Assembly (NCBI RefSeq): GCF_910594005.1
Contig: NC_057843.1
Span: forward strand, 29,485,001-29,549,000
DNA: 64,000 nucleotides
Source: Cervus elaphus
Taxonomy: Eukaryota; Chordata; Mammalia; Artiodactyla; Cervidae
Direction: 5' to 3'
How positions within the stretch are numbered: position 1 is the stretch's first letter; each line of letters begins with the position of its first letter. A program made the translations under genes and the position numbers. Below are positions 44,681 to 55,659 of the stretch, piece after piece. The notes below the pieces were generated by a model. It saw only the letters and a program-made list of their open reading frames with translations, did not search any database and was not told the DNA's origin.

Positions 44681-45404
44681 CTCCTCAACCCTCTCCTGTC
44701 CTTTCTTCATCTTACCTTTGAAATCTCTCTCCTTCCCTTGCCCTTTTCCTTGTTCCTTCTTTTTCCCCTTCTCTGCCTCTCCATTTCTTTCTGCCATACA
44801 CAGCCATCTCCACTAGCTTAGCTTTATGTTTTCAGGAGGTCACCATGGGACATTCTGTCTTCTTGACTAACCCTTGCTCCTCAGCCCCTGGGGCAGGCAG
44901 CATGGCTGTGGCCAGCAGGACTTCCAGAAGCAATGGTATCAAGGTCTTTCTCTTTACCCTCATCCCATTGGTACTGAACCCCAGGCTATCACAACTGCAA
45001 AGTACAACATGATGGTCTAAATCTCTTCCCATGCTGACCTATGTCTGGTGGTATTTCCTATCTTTTTCTCAATGCGAATTAATCAACTGGGATGTTGGTC
45101 AATGTCTTGGAAGCCACAAAAATTATTTGATTCTTGACATGTAGCAGAGGTCGTTCCCTTCTGAGAATATAACCCTCAAGGCCTATCAACCCTTTACATG
45201 AAATCTAACTGCTGTCCCCTCACAGGTACCTCTCAGTAGCATCTCATGGAAGCTCTAGAATGCTGACCATTTGTAGGTACCATAGGAAAAGTGGGTTGGA
45301 TTTCACTGAGAGGATTCAAAGAATGTGAGACGTATTCCCAACCAGGAACACCATCAGACTGAATTTGGAAGTGAAGTTTCCTAGGTAGAACTGGCTTGGA
45401 TCAC
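44681..45404. other. Unassigned DNA
   Basis: 44.70-44.81 kb is a C/T-rich tract. No gene or named repeat beyond that. Confidence 0.5.
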
Positions 45405-45545
45405 TCAGCCCTGACATTCATTCTGTGTCTCCACCATGGGCCAGATGCTGAACTGGGCTCCAAGGTATATGGCAGACAAGATCTTTGTTCCCAGTGGTCC
45501 ATAATCTAGTTGGAGAGAAAACAAATAAGTGGACAGTCTTTCCAC
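45405..45545 (-). repeat. L2 LINE 3'-end relic, antisense
   Basis: 'cattctgtgtctccaccatgggccagatgctg', 'gggctccaaggtatatgg' and 'cagtggtccataatctagttggagagaaaac' reproduce the antisense L2 3' region. Confidence 0.6.
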
Positions 45546-45625
45546 TTATACTGGAGGGAACCCCAGGGTACGGGAATGATACTGGTGCTGATGGGCATCT
45601 TCTCTGCCTGTGCTTTAGATATGTT

Positions 45626-46181
45626 TAGGGTTCAGTTTAGTTCAGTCACTCAGTCGTGTCCGACTCTTTGCAACCCCATGAATCGCAGCACGCTAGGCCT
45701 CCCTGTCCATCACCAACTCCCAGAGTTTACTCAAACTCATGTCCATCGAGTTGGTGATGCCATCCAACCATCTCATCCTCTGTTGTCCCCTCCTCCTCCT
45801 GCCCCCAATCCCTCCCAGCATCAGGGTCTTTCCCAATAAGTCAACTCTTCGCATGAGGTGGCCAAAGTATTGGAGTTTCAGCTTCAGCATCAGTCCTTCC
45901 AGTGAACACCCAGGAATGATCTCCTTTAGGATGGACTGGTTGGATCTCCTTGCAGTCCAAGGGACTCTCAAGAGTCTTCTCCAACACCACAATTCAAAAG
46001 CATCAATTTTTCGGCGCTCAGCTTTCTTCACAGTCCAACTCTCACATCCATACATGACCACTGGAAAAACCATAGCCTTGACTAGATGGACCTTTGTTGG
46101 CAAAATAATGGCTCTGCTTTTTAATATGCTGTCTAGGTTGGTCATAACTTTCCTTCCAAGGAGTAAGCGTCTAGGGTTTAG
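45626..46181 (-). mobile_element. BovB (RTE) LINE 3' portion, antisense, with near-perfect target-site duplication
   Basis: tagggttcag (45626-45635) and tagggtttag (46172-46181) flank about 536 bp of BovB 3' end in reverse, from the terminus 'tttagttcagtcactcagtc' to 'ccttccaaggagtaag'. 5' truncated slightly later than the copy at 38.9 kb and in the opposite orientation. Confidence 0.92.
45693..46171 (-). pseudogene. BovB reverse transcriptase C-terminal fragment, minus strand
   Basis: The frame reads through the whole BovB piece to its truncation point and gives the same C-terminal RTE reverse-transcriptase segment as at 38.9 kb (RRLLLGRKVMTNLDSILK near the start, LKEIIPGCSLEGLMLKLKLQ in the middle). 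The region with the catalytic aspartates and the endonuclease is missing, so it is inactive. The open frame extends a few codons into flanking DNA at its 5' side. Confidence 0.88.
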
Positions 46182-46617
46182 CAGGTACACTAGTGCTGAT
46201 AAAAGCTACCCCAACCTGGGACTGTTGGATAGGAAGGACTTCCCAAGGAGAAACAATAGACTTGAATCCAAAGGTGAATGAAGATAAGATAGATATGAGA
46301 CAGTATTAGGCAGGGGGGAGAGAGAATTTTCTGGCCAGAAAGTTGTTCCAAGACTAGGATGTTTGTACTCGGAGGCTTGGGTAGTTCTGCATGCTCGGCT
46401 GCTAGTGTGGAGGCAGCGATTAGCTGGAGAAGGACCTGGAGTGCAGGAAGATGTGGTTGTCATGCTAATGTATTTGAATATTTTCTTGCAGGCATTAAGG
46501 GGCCCTTATAACCATGAAATGGGGAGAAAACATGACCGTACATATTACTTTTGAAACTTCACTCCTAACGTTAGCGGAATTGAAGGAGAGCAAGACTGGA
46601 TAGAGAAGCAACAGTCA
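46182..46617. other. Unassigned DNA
   Basis: No gene or named repeat recognised. Confidence 0.5.
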
Positions 46618-46800
46618 GGATGGTGTTTTCTACCCTGCTTGCACACAGAATTGCCTGGGGGCTGAAGAATACTGATACCTCAGTTCTACTCACAGAGACT
46701 GTCATGTAATTCCTCTGGGATGTAGCCTGGGCTTTGGAAATTTTTAAAAGCTTCCCAGGGGATTCTGACTTGCAGCCTAGGCTGAGAACCACAGATTTAA
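46618..46800. repeat. Probable hAT-Charlie/MER-type DNA transposon relic
   Basis: 'cacacagaattgcctggggg', 'ctttggaaatttttaaaagcttcccaggggattctgacttgcagcc' and 'ctgagaaccacagat' match the order of a common non-autonomous MER element. Subfamily not determined. Confidence 0.5.
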
Positions 46801-47125
46801 GAGGCAGAGGATTGGAGAGGACTGAAAGGCTGTTAGATGTGTCCAGCTTGGACAGGACATTGCTCAGGGCTTCCTGAAAGAAACACCTTATAGTTTTTTC
46901 ATCTAAAAGTGGTTAGGAGGTTAGTCTTATACTTCATGGCCAACTATAGGTGGGTTTTCAAATGACTGTGAGGGGAACAGTGAGCCTTAAAGTTTATCAA
47001 TACCAAGCCTGAGACCTTCATTGGTGGGAAGTAGCAGCATCTCAAGACAAATTGGTGACAACAGGGTGGGGGAGTGGAAATGATGTAGTTTGATTAGAGT
47101 ATAAGTTATTTTGTGAATTACTTAT
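46801..47125. other. Unassigned DNA
   Basis: No gene or named repeat recognised. Confidence 0.5.
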
Positions 47126-47262
47126 GATCCCCTGGAGAAGGGCATGGAAACCCACACTAGTATTCTTGCCTGGAGAATCCCCATGGACAGAGGAGCCTGG
47201 CGGGCTCCAGTCCATAGGGTCACAAAGAGTGGGACACGACCGAAGCGACTTATCACACATGC
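47126..47262 (+). mobile_element. Bov-A SINE
   Basis: 'gatcccctggagaagggcat' to 'cgaccgaagcgacttatcac', with low divergence. The tRNA head is absent. Confidence 0.92.
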
Positions 47263-49239
47263 ACTTGTTAGTCATAGTTTAAGTGAATTAGCATACACAC
47301 ATAACCACTTAACATCCCCCACCTGCCCCCATTTTGTCTAAGTTTCACTTCAACTTTCTTCTCAAATTGATTGAGACTGGACAGAAAAACTCTAATTCAA
47401 CTGCATTGAAAGTTTTCTATTTAGCCTATCCAAACTATGGCTAATTTGTGAACATCAACAACGGCAGAAAAGAAGTGTTGATATTAAGCTTGAAAAATTG
47501 AATTTATTGCATCTTTCCATGCATTATGTTTTTGTGGAGAGCTAAATGCCCTATTGCCCAGACTGCATTTCCCGTTTCTATTTAGCCCTCTAAGAATTAC
47601 TCAGCTCCAGAACACTGAGAACATTCGGGCAAGTCCGAATACCATGGAGTTAACCCCTTCATGCACAGAAGGGTTCTGCTGATTTCACAGCAGTGGCTTT
47701 GCCGGGAGCAATGTCTTCCAGGGATCCCCGGTGCCAGCTGAGGGGATGTGATATAGGGGTTAAAAGCAAGTTGCAATTTCCAAAAACCACTTGATTTGTT
47801 GAAAGAGCCTCCTGAGGAAGAATATGTAAGTCTGAAACGGTTTGCAACATCTGAGAAGGTGGGCGTGCACACCCAGAGGCCCTCGAAATGTCGGATTTGG
47901 GCCCAGAATCAGGAGACAGACTCTGCCGGGGTTTCTATGACTCTCATCAACTGCTAAGCCTTCCTGTTGAAATCTTTGACAGTACCTTTGACAGCAAGTT
48001 ATTATCTTACTATAAAATCTGCCCCTCACCCCCTAGTCCTTCTGCTCCCTCAGTTTCTAAGAAGGTGTGGAATAGTTAATGTGGGGGATTGGAGAGTTAA
48101 AAAGCAGATTCTAGAAGTTCCTAGGGACTTGACTCTTTCAGGGGTAGGCTGTGAGCAAACTCTCCAAGTTTGGGATTTTTTTTTTTTTTCCATTTTCACT
48201 GGAGTTGAATTAACAACAGCAAGAGAATGCCTCCAGGTTTACAATTGTATGGCTTATTGTGTATATATCCTATAAAGTCGAAAACCATATGGAGAATTCC
48301 GCTTTCTTGGCTTTGTGTGTGTGTGTGTAGCAGGAAGTAGTAAAATGTTTTGAGGTGCTATTAAGTCTTTAAGTTACAAAATCAAGATTCCACCTTAAAA
48401 TTTTTCCATACTGTACGTGGTTGCATAGCCTGGGGTGCTGAGTGCCTGCCAAATATCTATCAGAGAGTGATTTATGATATATGATACGCTCCCCAGCCCA
48501 AGTGGAGACTGTCGTTGAAACATGAGAGAGGGGAGGTTTGCTCTCTCGAAACCATGAGGGCTGGTTTCTGTTTGGCTTTTCTGAGGGAATGACCGGAATA
48601 AAACGTGCCACATTTTACAGCACCAAAACTTATGAAAGAAACAAAACACGATTCTGTGAGGGAAAACAAAACAAAACAAAACCCTTAATTTCTCTCTGTG
48701 GTTTGTTAGGGATTGTTTTCACTCCAAGTGACTGTTGTTCTTTGCCCCTTTATTCTTCCACCCCATACCTCCCCTCGTCCGTTGTCACTAATCTACTGAG
48801 TGCTGAAATAAAAAAGGAAGAGCTCTGTACTGGCAATTAAAGTATTTTAAAATGAGATCTCAGCTCCATGTTTTAAATATTTCATGTGCTTTCCATTCTA
48901 CTCTAAGAATATATTGTGAGTTCTGGTGTTTTCTGTTCTGCAAATGTTTCCTTTGCAGCTGTGAGGAAGTACATCTCCCATATGGCTTTTAGGACACTTT
49001 GCAGTTTGCTTAGATAAAGCAATATGGACCAAGAAAAATGAAATAGCAACCGTTTTTCCTTCATATCAAAATCTTTTGGGTTTCTAAGTGGATATTTGAA
49101 TTAACAGCAATGTAAAGCACAGTATGATTGGCTTTCTAAAATACTGTTAGTTGGGGTATTGCTGCAGGTTTTTTAAATAGCCCATCTATGAACGCTGAGC
49201 CTTTTTGTTGGTGAAATATGCATTGCTCGTTTTCTGACC
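47263..49239. other. Repeat-poor unassigned DNA
   Basis: No gene recognised. 47.58-47.97 kb is relatively GC-rich with several CpG and contains overlapping frames up to 91 codons on both strands, none recognisable. Small microsatellites are present: (GT)n at about 48316-48330 and (AAAAC)4 at about 48661-48682. No SINE or LINE seen over nearly 2 kb. Confidence 0.5.
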
Positions 49240-49696
49240 ATAAAAGAAAGCTATGGTCACTGGAGAAAATTTGGACAATACAGAGGGTGCATTTAAGACA
49301 ATGTACAGCGCTTCACTTGGTTTCCTAAGTTACCTTACATCATTATTATTCTTCAGTATCATTATACATTCTTTGAAAGCACAATTCCTAAAGGCTTCAT
49401 AATTTTTGATATTATCATGACATACTTAGCTCTTTCCTTGTTATGGGACATTTAGGGTATCTCCATTTTTAATGAAAACGTTATTTTAAATAACAATGTC
49501 ATAAATCTGCACATGGAGCTTTGACCATATTTCCATTTAGGATAGGTATTACACAACTGGCGTTACAGATCAAAAATTATGAATGTATTTTAATAACCTT
49601 GTTACATATTTTCATATTGGTTTCATACATTGTACTTTACTGCCATCATTTGAAGGTGAGTTTGTGTCAGCCTCATCCTTACATTCTTCAGTACTC
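49240..49696 (-). mobile_element. Possible old L1-type segment, antisense
   Basis: 'gaaagctatggtcactggagaaaatttggacaatac' and 'ttatgggacatttagggtatctccatttttaatg' resemble reverse-complement old L1 3' sequence. The segment may continue beyond the 7.4-kb L1 at 57099-57190, which would mean the younger L1 landed inside it. Weak. Confidence 0.4.
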
Positions 49697-50184
49697 TGAT
49701 GGCTATTTTTTTTTAATTGAAGTATAATTGACGTAATGTTCTATTAGTTTCAGGTATACTATATAGTGATTAGACATTTATATTTACTAAAAGATGATCA
49801 CCATAAGTCTATCTACCATCTGTCACGGTTTAAAATTATCATATTATTGACTCTGTTCTCTATTCTGTATGTTATATTGTCATGACATTTCTTTTTTTGC
49901 AATAGGAAATTTGTGCTTCTTAATCCCCTTTGGCTGTTTTGCTCATCTCCCTATGTTCCTCCTCTGTACCTGTGAAACTATTTTTGTTCTATTTGTTTTT
50001 TCTTTTATATTCCATATCTAAGTAAAATCATTTGGTATCTTTCTCTAATTTTACTAAGAATGCCTTCTAGGTCCATCTATGTTGTTAAAGTGCAAAATTT
50101 CACTATTTTAATGGTTTTACAATATTCCTATATATATAATACACACATATTTATGTATATATATTTTTATACACTTATGTATTC

Positions 50185-50240
50185 TGTGTGTGTGTATATG
50201 TGTGTATATGTGTGTGTATGTGTGTGTATGTGTGTGTATA
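50185..50240. repeat. TG/TATG microsatellite
   Basis: Interrupted (TG)n and (TGTGTATG)n units over about 56 bases, expanded within the L1. Confidence 0.9.
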
Positions 50241-51075
50241 TTCTTTATCCATTCACCTAGCCATGGGCATTTGGATGGTTTCCATGTCTTGACTGTTATA
50301 AACAATGGTGCAGTGAACATAGGAGTGCAGGGTGCTTATATCTTCTTAAATTAGCATTTTCTTTAAGAAAATACCCAGAAGTAGAATTTTTAGATCCAAT
50401 GGTAGTTCTATTTTTAATTTTAAAGAACTTCCATACTATTTTCCATGGTGGCTGCACCAATGTATGTTCCCTCTCAAAGTGAACAAGTATTCTTTTTCTT
50501 CCACATTCTTGTCTTTACTAGTTATTTGTTGACTTTTTTTAATAATAACCATTCTTACAGGAGTGAAGTAGTATATCATTGTGGTTTTGATTTGCATATC
50601 CTTCACGATTAGTAATGGTTAGCATTTTTTCATATGTCTGTTAGCCATCTGTATGTCTTTGAAAAAAATGTCTATTTAGGTTCTCTGCCCTTTTATATTT
50701 AGATTTAAAAAATATTAAGATGTCTGAGTTCTATATATATTGAATATTAACTCTTTATCAAATATATAACTTGCAATTATCTTCTCCCATTTAGTAGATT
50801 GTCCTTTTGTGCTGTTGCTGGTGTTCTTCACTGTGCAAAACCTTTTAATTTGATGTAGTTAGTTCCACTCATTTGTTATGCTTTTCATGCCCTTGCCTAA
50901 GGAGACAGATCCAAAAAATTATTGCTAAGAATGATTGATGTCAAAGAGCTGACAGTATATGATTCCTTCTAGGAGTTTTGTGGTTTTAGGTGTTACAGTC
51001 AAGTCTTTAATCCATTTGAATTTAATTTTATATTTGGTATAAGATAGTAGTCCAGGTTTATTCTTTTGCATATGA

Positions 51076-51348
51076 TTATCCAGTTATCCCAACATCATTT
51101 ATTGAAGAGATGTTTTCCCACTGTATGATCTTACTACCTTTATTGTAGATTAACTGATCATATGTGAGTGGGTTTATTTCTGGATTCTCTATTTCTTTCC
51201 ATTGATTTATGTGTCTATTTTTATGCCAATACCATATTGTTTTGACTGGCAAAGCTTTGTAGTATAGTTTGAAGTCAGGAACCTTGATACCTCTGGTTTT
51301 GTTTTTCTTAGTGTTGTTTTGGCTATGCAGAATCTTTTTGTGTTTCAT
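51076..51348 (-). pseudogene. L1 ORF2 C-terminal fragment
   Basis: A 90-codon open stretch on the minus strand contains PDFKLYYKA, KTIWYWHKNRHINQW and LTYDQLIYNKG. These match the conserved C-terminal region of L1 ORF2 protein beyond the reverse transcriptase domain. It is bounded by stops and separated by frame breaks from the rest of ORF2, so it is a decayed segment of the 7.4-kb L1. Confidence 0.9.
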
Positions 51349-51806
51349 ACAAATCTTGAAATTATTTGTTCTGGTTCTGTGAAAAAATCATGGAGGAAAT
51401 GCAAATAAAAAATGCAGTTGATAGGAACTGCATTGACTATATATATATATTACTTTGAATAATATTGGCATTTTAACAATATTAATTCCTCCAACCCAAG
51501 AGTATGATATATCTTTTCATTTATTTGCGGCATCTTTATTTTTTTTTCATTAGTATCTTATAGTTTTCAGAGTATAGGTGTTTTGTATACTAGGCTAAAT
51601 TTATTTCTAGGTATTTTATTCTCTTTGAAGCAGTTGTAAATGGGACTATTTTCTTAATTTCTCCTTCTGATAGTTCCTTATTGGTGTATTGTAACACAGA
51701 TTTCTGTATGCTAATTTTGTATCCTGCAACTTTTTACTGAATTCATTTGTTAGCTCTAACAGGTTTCTCAGTGAAATCTTCAGGGTTTTGTTTATATAAT
51801 ATCATA

Positions 51807-51960
51807 TCATTTGCATTTTACAAATAGTAACAGTTTTACTTCTTCCTTTACAGTTTGGATGACTTTTATTTCGTTTTCTTGTTTAATTGCTATAGTTAGG
51901 ACTTCCAATACCATGTTGAATAAAAGTGGAAGAGCAGGTATCTTTGTCTTGTTTGAGATC
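51807..51960 (-). pseudogene. L1 ORF2 reverse-transcriptase fragment with lost catalytic motif
   Basis: The minus-strand frame gives PLLFNMVLEVLTIAIKQENE and then EEVKLLLF. In functional L1 this is followed directly by the catalytic A-D-D triad of the reverse transcriptase palm. Here the residues are V-K-C-K instead, and a stop follows. The copy is therefore catalytically dead as well as fragmented. Confidence 0.85.
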
Positions 51961-53271
51961 TTAAAGGGAAAGATTTCAGCTTTCACCACTGAGTATGATA
52001 TTAGTTGTAGGCTTCTCATATATGAACTTTATTATGTTGAGATACATTCTCTCTATGGCCTCTTCATTCAGAGTTTTTATCGTTAAGTGTGCATTTAATT
52101 TTGTTAAATGCATTTTCTGCAGTCATTGAGGTGATCAGTTGATTTTCACTCTATATTTTGTTAGGGTAGTGGATTGGTTTGTGAATGTTAAATCATCCTT
52201 GCATCACTGGAATAGATCCCACTTGATCATTGTATATGATTCTTCTAATGTAGTGTTGAATTTGGCTTGCTACCATTATGTTAAAGATTTTTACATCTAT
52301 TTTCATCAAGGATATTTGCCTGTAATTTTCTTTCTGTAGTGTCCTTGTCCGGCTTTGGTATCAGGATAATGCTGGCCACATACAGTGAGTTTGGAAGCTT
52401 TCCTTCCTCTTCAATTTCTTGGAATATTTCAAAAAGTCCAAGTATTAAATCTTTTTAAAATATTTGGTAGAATTCACCTATGAAGCTGTCTGGTGCTGGC
52501 CTTTTGTTTGTTGAGAGTTTTTGATTATTAGTTAAATTTTTTGCCAGTAATTGATGCATTTAGATATTTTATTTCTTTTTGATTTAGTTTTAGAAGATTA
52601 TACATTTCTAGGTATTTAGCCATTTTTTCTAGGTTTTTCAATTTGTTGGCATATAATTGTTCACAGTAGTTTTTATGATCCTTTGCATTTCTGTGGAATC
52701 AATTGTAATTTCTCCTTCTTCATTTATGATTTTATTTGGACTTTATTTTTTGATCAGTCTAGCTAAAGCTTTATCAAATTCGTTTACCTTTGAAAGAACC
52801 AGTTTTTAGTTTCATGATGTTTTCTATTTTCTTTTTTGTCTCTGTTACTTACTTTCACTCTGATCTTTATTATTTCCTTCCTTCTACTAACTTTGGGCTT
52901 TATTTGTTTTTCTCTTTTTAGTTGTATTAAGTGTATAATTGTATTGTTTACTTGAGAGTTTTCTGGATTTTTGAGATAGGCCTGTTTTGCTATAAACTTC
53001 CCCCTTAAAACTGCTTTTGCTGTGTTTCATAGATTTTGGAAGGTTATATTTCCATTTTCATTTGTCTTAGAAATTTTTAAATTTCATCTTTGATTTCTTT
53101 GTTGACCCATTGTTTAGTAGCATGTTATTTAATTTTTTGTGGGTTTTTTTCCCCAATTTTCTTCTTGTAGTTCATTCTAGTTTTATACCTTTGATATATA
53201 AAAGATGCTTGATATGATTATAATCTTATTAACTTTATTGAAACTTGTTTTGTGGCTTAAAGACCTCTCCT

Positions 53272-53571
53272 GGAGAATGTTCTGCGGCTGCTGCTGCTAA
53301 GTCGCTTCAGTCGTGTCCGACTCTGTGCGACCCCATAGACAGCAGCCCACTAGGCTCCTCTGTCCCTGGGATTCTCCAGGCAAGAATACTGGAGTGGGTT
53401 GCTGGTTCCTTCTCCAATGCATGAAAGTGAAAACTGAAAGTGAAGTCACTCAGTTGTGCCTGACTCTTAGCGACCCCATGGACTGCAGCCTACCAGGCTC
53501 CTCCATCCATGGGATTTTCCAGGCAAGAGTACTGGAGTGGGGTGCCATTGCCTTCTCTGGGAGAATGTTCT
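53272..53571 (-). mobile_element. Bov-A2 SINE (dimer) with perfect 12-bp target-site duplication
   Basis: ggagaatgttct occurs at 53272-53283 and 53560-53571. The 276-bp insert holds two Bov-A units linked by 'caatgcatgaaagtgaaaac', and the (GCT)n run at its left edge is the reverse complement of the (AGC)n tail, so the element is antisense. It lies within the endonuclease region of the old L1. Low divergence indicates a bovid-era insertion. Confidence 0.96.
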
Positions 53572-53666
53572 ATGTGCACTCAAAAAGAATGTATATTCTG
53601 TTTTTTTGGATAGAATTTTATGTATACATGTTTAAGTCCATCTAATCTGATATGTCATTTAAGGCC

Positions 53667-53668
<2 letters not shown>

Positions 53669-53698
<30 letters not shown>
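53669..53698. repeat. (TG)15 microsatellite
   Basis: Fifteen uninterrupted TG units, the longest pure dinucleotide run I found here, and so a likely length-polymorphic site. Confidence 0.95.
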
Positions 53699-53701
<3 letters not shown>

Positions 53702-54122
53702 AAGCAGTTTTTCTGTCTAGACAATCTATCCATTGCTATAAGTGGTATATTTCAGTCCCCTACTCCCATTGTATTACTATCAATTTATATTTTTATGTCT
53801 GTCAATATTTGCTTTATGTATTTAGGTGCTATTTATGTTGGATGCAAAATATTTACAAGTGTTATATCTTCTTATTGAATTGATACCTTTATCATGAAAT
53901 TCCCATCTTTGTCTCTTTTTGCAGCCTTTGGTTTGAATTATTTTTTGTGGTACAAATATTTCTACTCCAACTTTCTTTTTGCTTCTATGTGCATAGAATA
54001 TCATTTTCCATCCCTCTGCTTTTAGTCTGTGTGTGTCCTTAGATCTGAAGTGAGTTTCCTGTAGACAGCATATATATAGGTCTTGTTTTTTTTTTTCTTT
54101 TAAAATTCTTTCAGCTACTCTG

Positions 54123-54167
54123 TCTTTTGATTGGAGCTTTTAGTTCATTTACATTTAAAGTAATTAT
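54123..54167 (-). pseudogene. L1 ORF2 N-terminus (endonuclease start) remnant
   Basis: Translating the minus strand from 54167 gives IITLNVNELKAPIKR, which corresponds to the well-known start of the L1 ORF2 endonuclease domain. The asparagine of the endonuclease active site is retained, but the frame is broken soon after. It fixes the position and direction of ORF2 in this element. Confidence 0.85.
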
Positions 54168-54921
54168 CGAGAGGTGTATACTTATTTCTATTTTGCTAAT
54201 TGTTTTCTTTTCTTTCTTTGTGTTCTTCTGTGTTCCTTTCTTCTCTTGCTCTCTCTGCTGTCTTCCTTGGTGATTTGATGGGTTTCTTTAGTGTTGTGTT
54301 TGGGCTCCTTTCTCTTAAGTTCTTGCATTTCTATTATAGTTTTTTGATATGTGGTTACCATGAGGTTCATGTATGACAAGCAATGTATATAGCAGTCTAT
54401 TTTAAGTTTATGATCTCTTGAGTTTGAACACATCCTAAAAACACTACATTTTAACTCTCTCCACTCACCTGTTTTACTTTTTTGACATCACGTTTCACAT
54501 TTTTTGTTTTGTATATCCCTTAATTGCTATAGTTATAGTTGATTTTACTACTTTCCATACTAGCTTTGTAAGTTATTGATCCACTACCTTTAATATATGT
54601 TTGCTTTTACCAGTGATACTTCTCTAATATAGTTTCCTATTTCTAGTTATGGCCTTTTCCATTTCAAGAAGTCCCTTTAACATTTTTGGTATGGCTGGCA
54701 GTGGTGAACTCCTCTAGTTTTGCTTGTCTTGGAAACTCGTGATCGCTCCTTCCTTTCTGAATGATAAACTTGCCAGGTAGAGTTTTCCTGAGTGTAAATT
54801 TTTTCCTTTCAGAACTTTTCCTATATCATGTCACTCCCTTTTCTGCTGAAAAATCAACTGATGGTCTATGTATATTCTCTTATACATAATCAGTTGCTTT
54901 TCTCTTGCTACCTTTAAGATT

Positions 54922-55287
54922 CTCTCTTTATCTTATTTTATTATCTTATTTGATTTCTTTTTGACTGCACTGGGTCTTTGTTGCTGTGTGGGGGCTCCCC
55001 TTTGCTGCAGGAGTGGGGGCTACTCCTCACTGCAGTGTTGGGGCTTCCCATTGTGGTGGCTTCTCTTGTGGAGAACGGGCTCTAGGTGTGCAGGCTTCAG
55101 GAGTTGCAGCATATAGGCTCAGTAGCTGTGGCCCACTGGCCCTAGAGCAAGGGCTCATGAGTTGTCTCCCACAGGCTTAGTTATTCAGCCCACGTGGAAT
55201 CTTCCCAGACCAGGGATTGAACTCATGTTCCCTGCATTGGCAGGTGATTCTCATCCACTCTACCACCAAGGAAGTGCTCTCCTTATC
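54922..55287 (-). mobile_element. CHR-type long tRNA-Glu SINE, antisense, with target-site duplication
   Basis: ctctctttatc (54922-54932) and ctctccttatc (55277-55287) flank a 344-bp insert. Read on the minus strand it has a tRNA-derived head (from about 55276), an 'agattccacgtgggctg' block and the long body with repeated 'agcccccac' and 'gcaacaaagacccagtgcag' segments before an A-rich tail. This is the structure of CHR SINEs shared by cetaceans, hippos and ruminants. It sits in L1 ORF1. Confidence 0.85.
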
Positions 55288-55524
55288 AACTTTTGACATT
55301 TTAATTATAATACACTGTACTGTGGTTCTCTTTTCATTTCATTTTGTCGGAAACTCTATGGGTTTTTCATTGAAAGTCTATATCCTTTGCCAGCTTAAGA
55401 AAATTTTCAGCCACAATTTCTTCAAATATGTTTTCTGACACTTTTTGTCTATCTTCACCTTCTGAGATCTCTGTAATGCAAATGTTGATATGCTTGATAT
55501 CATCCCAGAAATACCATCAACTAG

Positions 55525-55659
55525 CCTCATTTTTTTTTTTTTTTTGGCCATGCCACTTGTCTTGCGGGATATTGGTTCCTTGACCAGGGATTGAACCTGG
55601 GCAATGAAAGGCACTGAGTCCTAGCCACTTGACTGCCAAGGAGTTCCCAAATCCTCATT
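55525..55659 (-). mobile_element. CHR-type short SINE, antisense
   Basis: cctcatt repeats at 55525-55531 and 55653-55659. A T run of about 16-20 bases (the reverse of an A tail) is followed by 'ggccatgccacttgtcttgcgg' and ends at the tRNA-like head 'ctgccaaggagttccc'. Inserted in the same L1 ORF1 region as the longer CHR element. Confidence 0.82.

Noticed and set aside
45739..46281. 180-codon open frame, plus strand
   Set aside because: It is the reverse strand of the BovB reverse-transcriptase fragment, a shadow of the real element frame. The same applies to the minus-strand frame at 38868-39365.
47623..47640. Short hairpin attcgg...ccgaat
   Set aside because: A 6-bp stem is expected by chance and has no terminator or RNA context.
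50185..50240. Regularly spaced repeat resembling an array
   Set aside because: Simple TG/TATG microsatellite within L1. No spacers, so not a CRISPR array, and the genome is mammalian.
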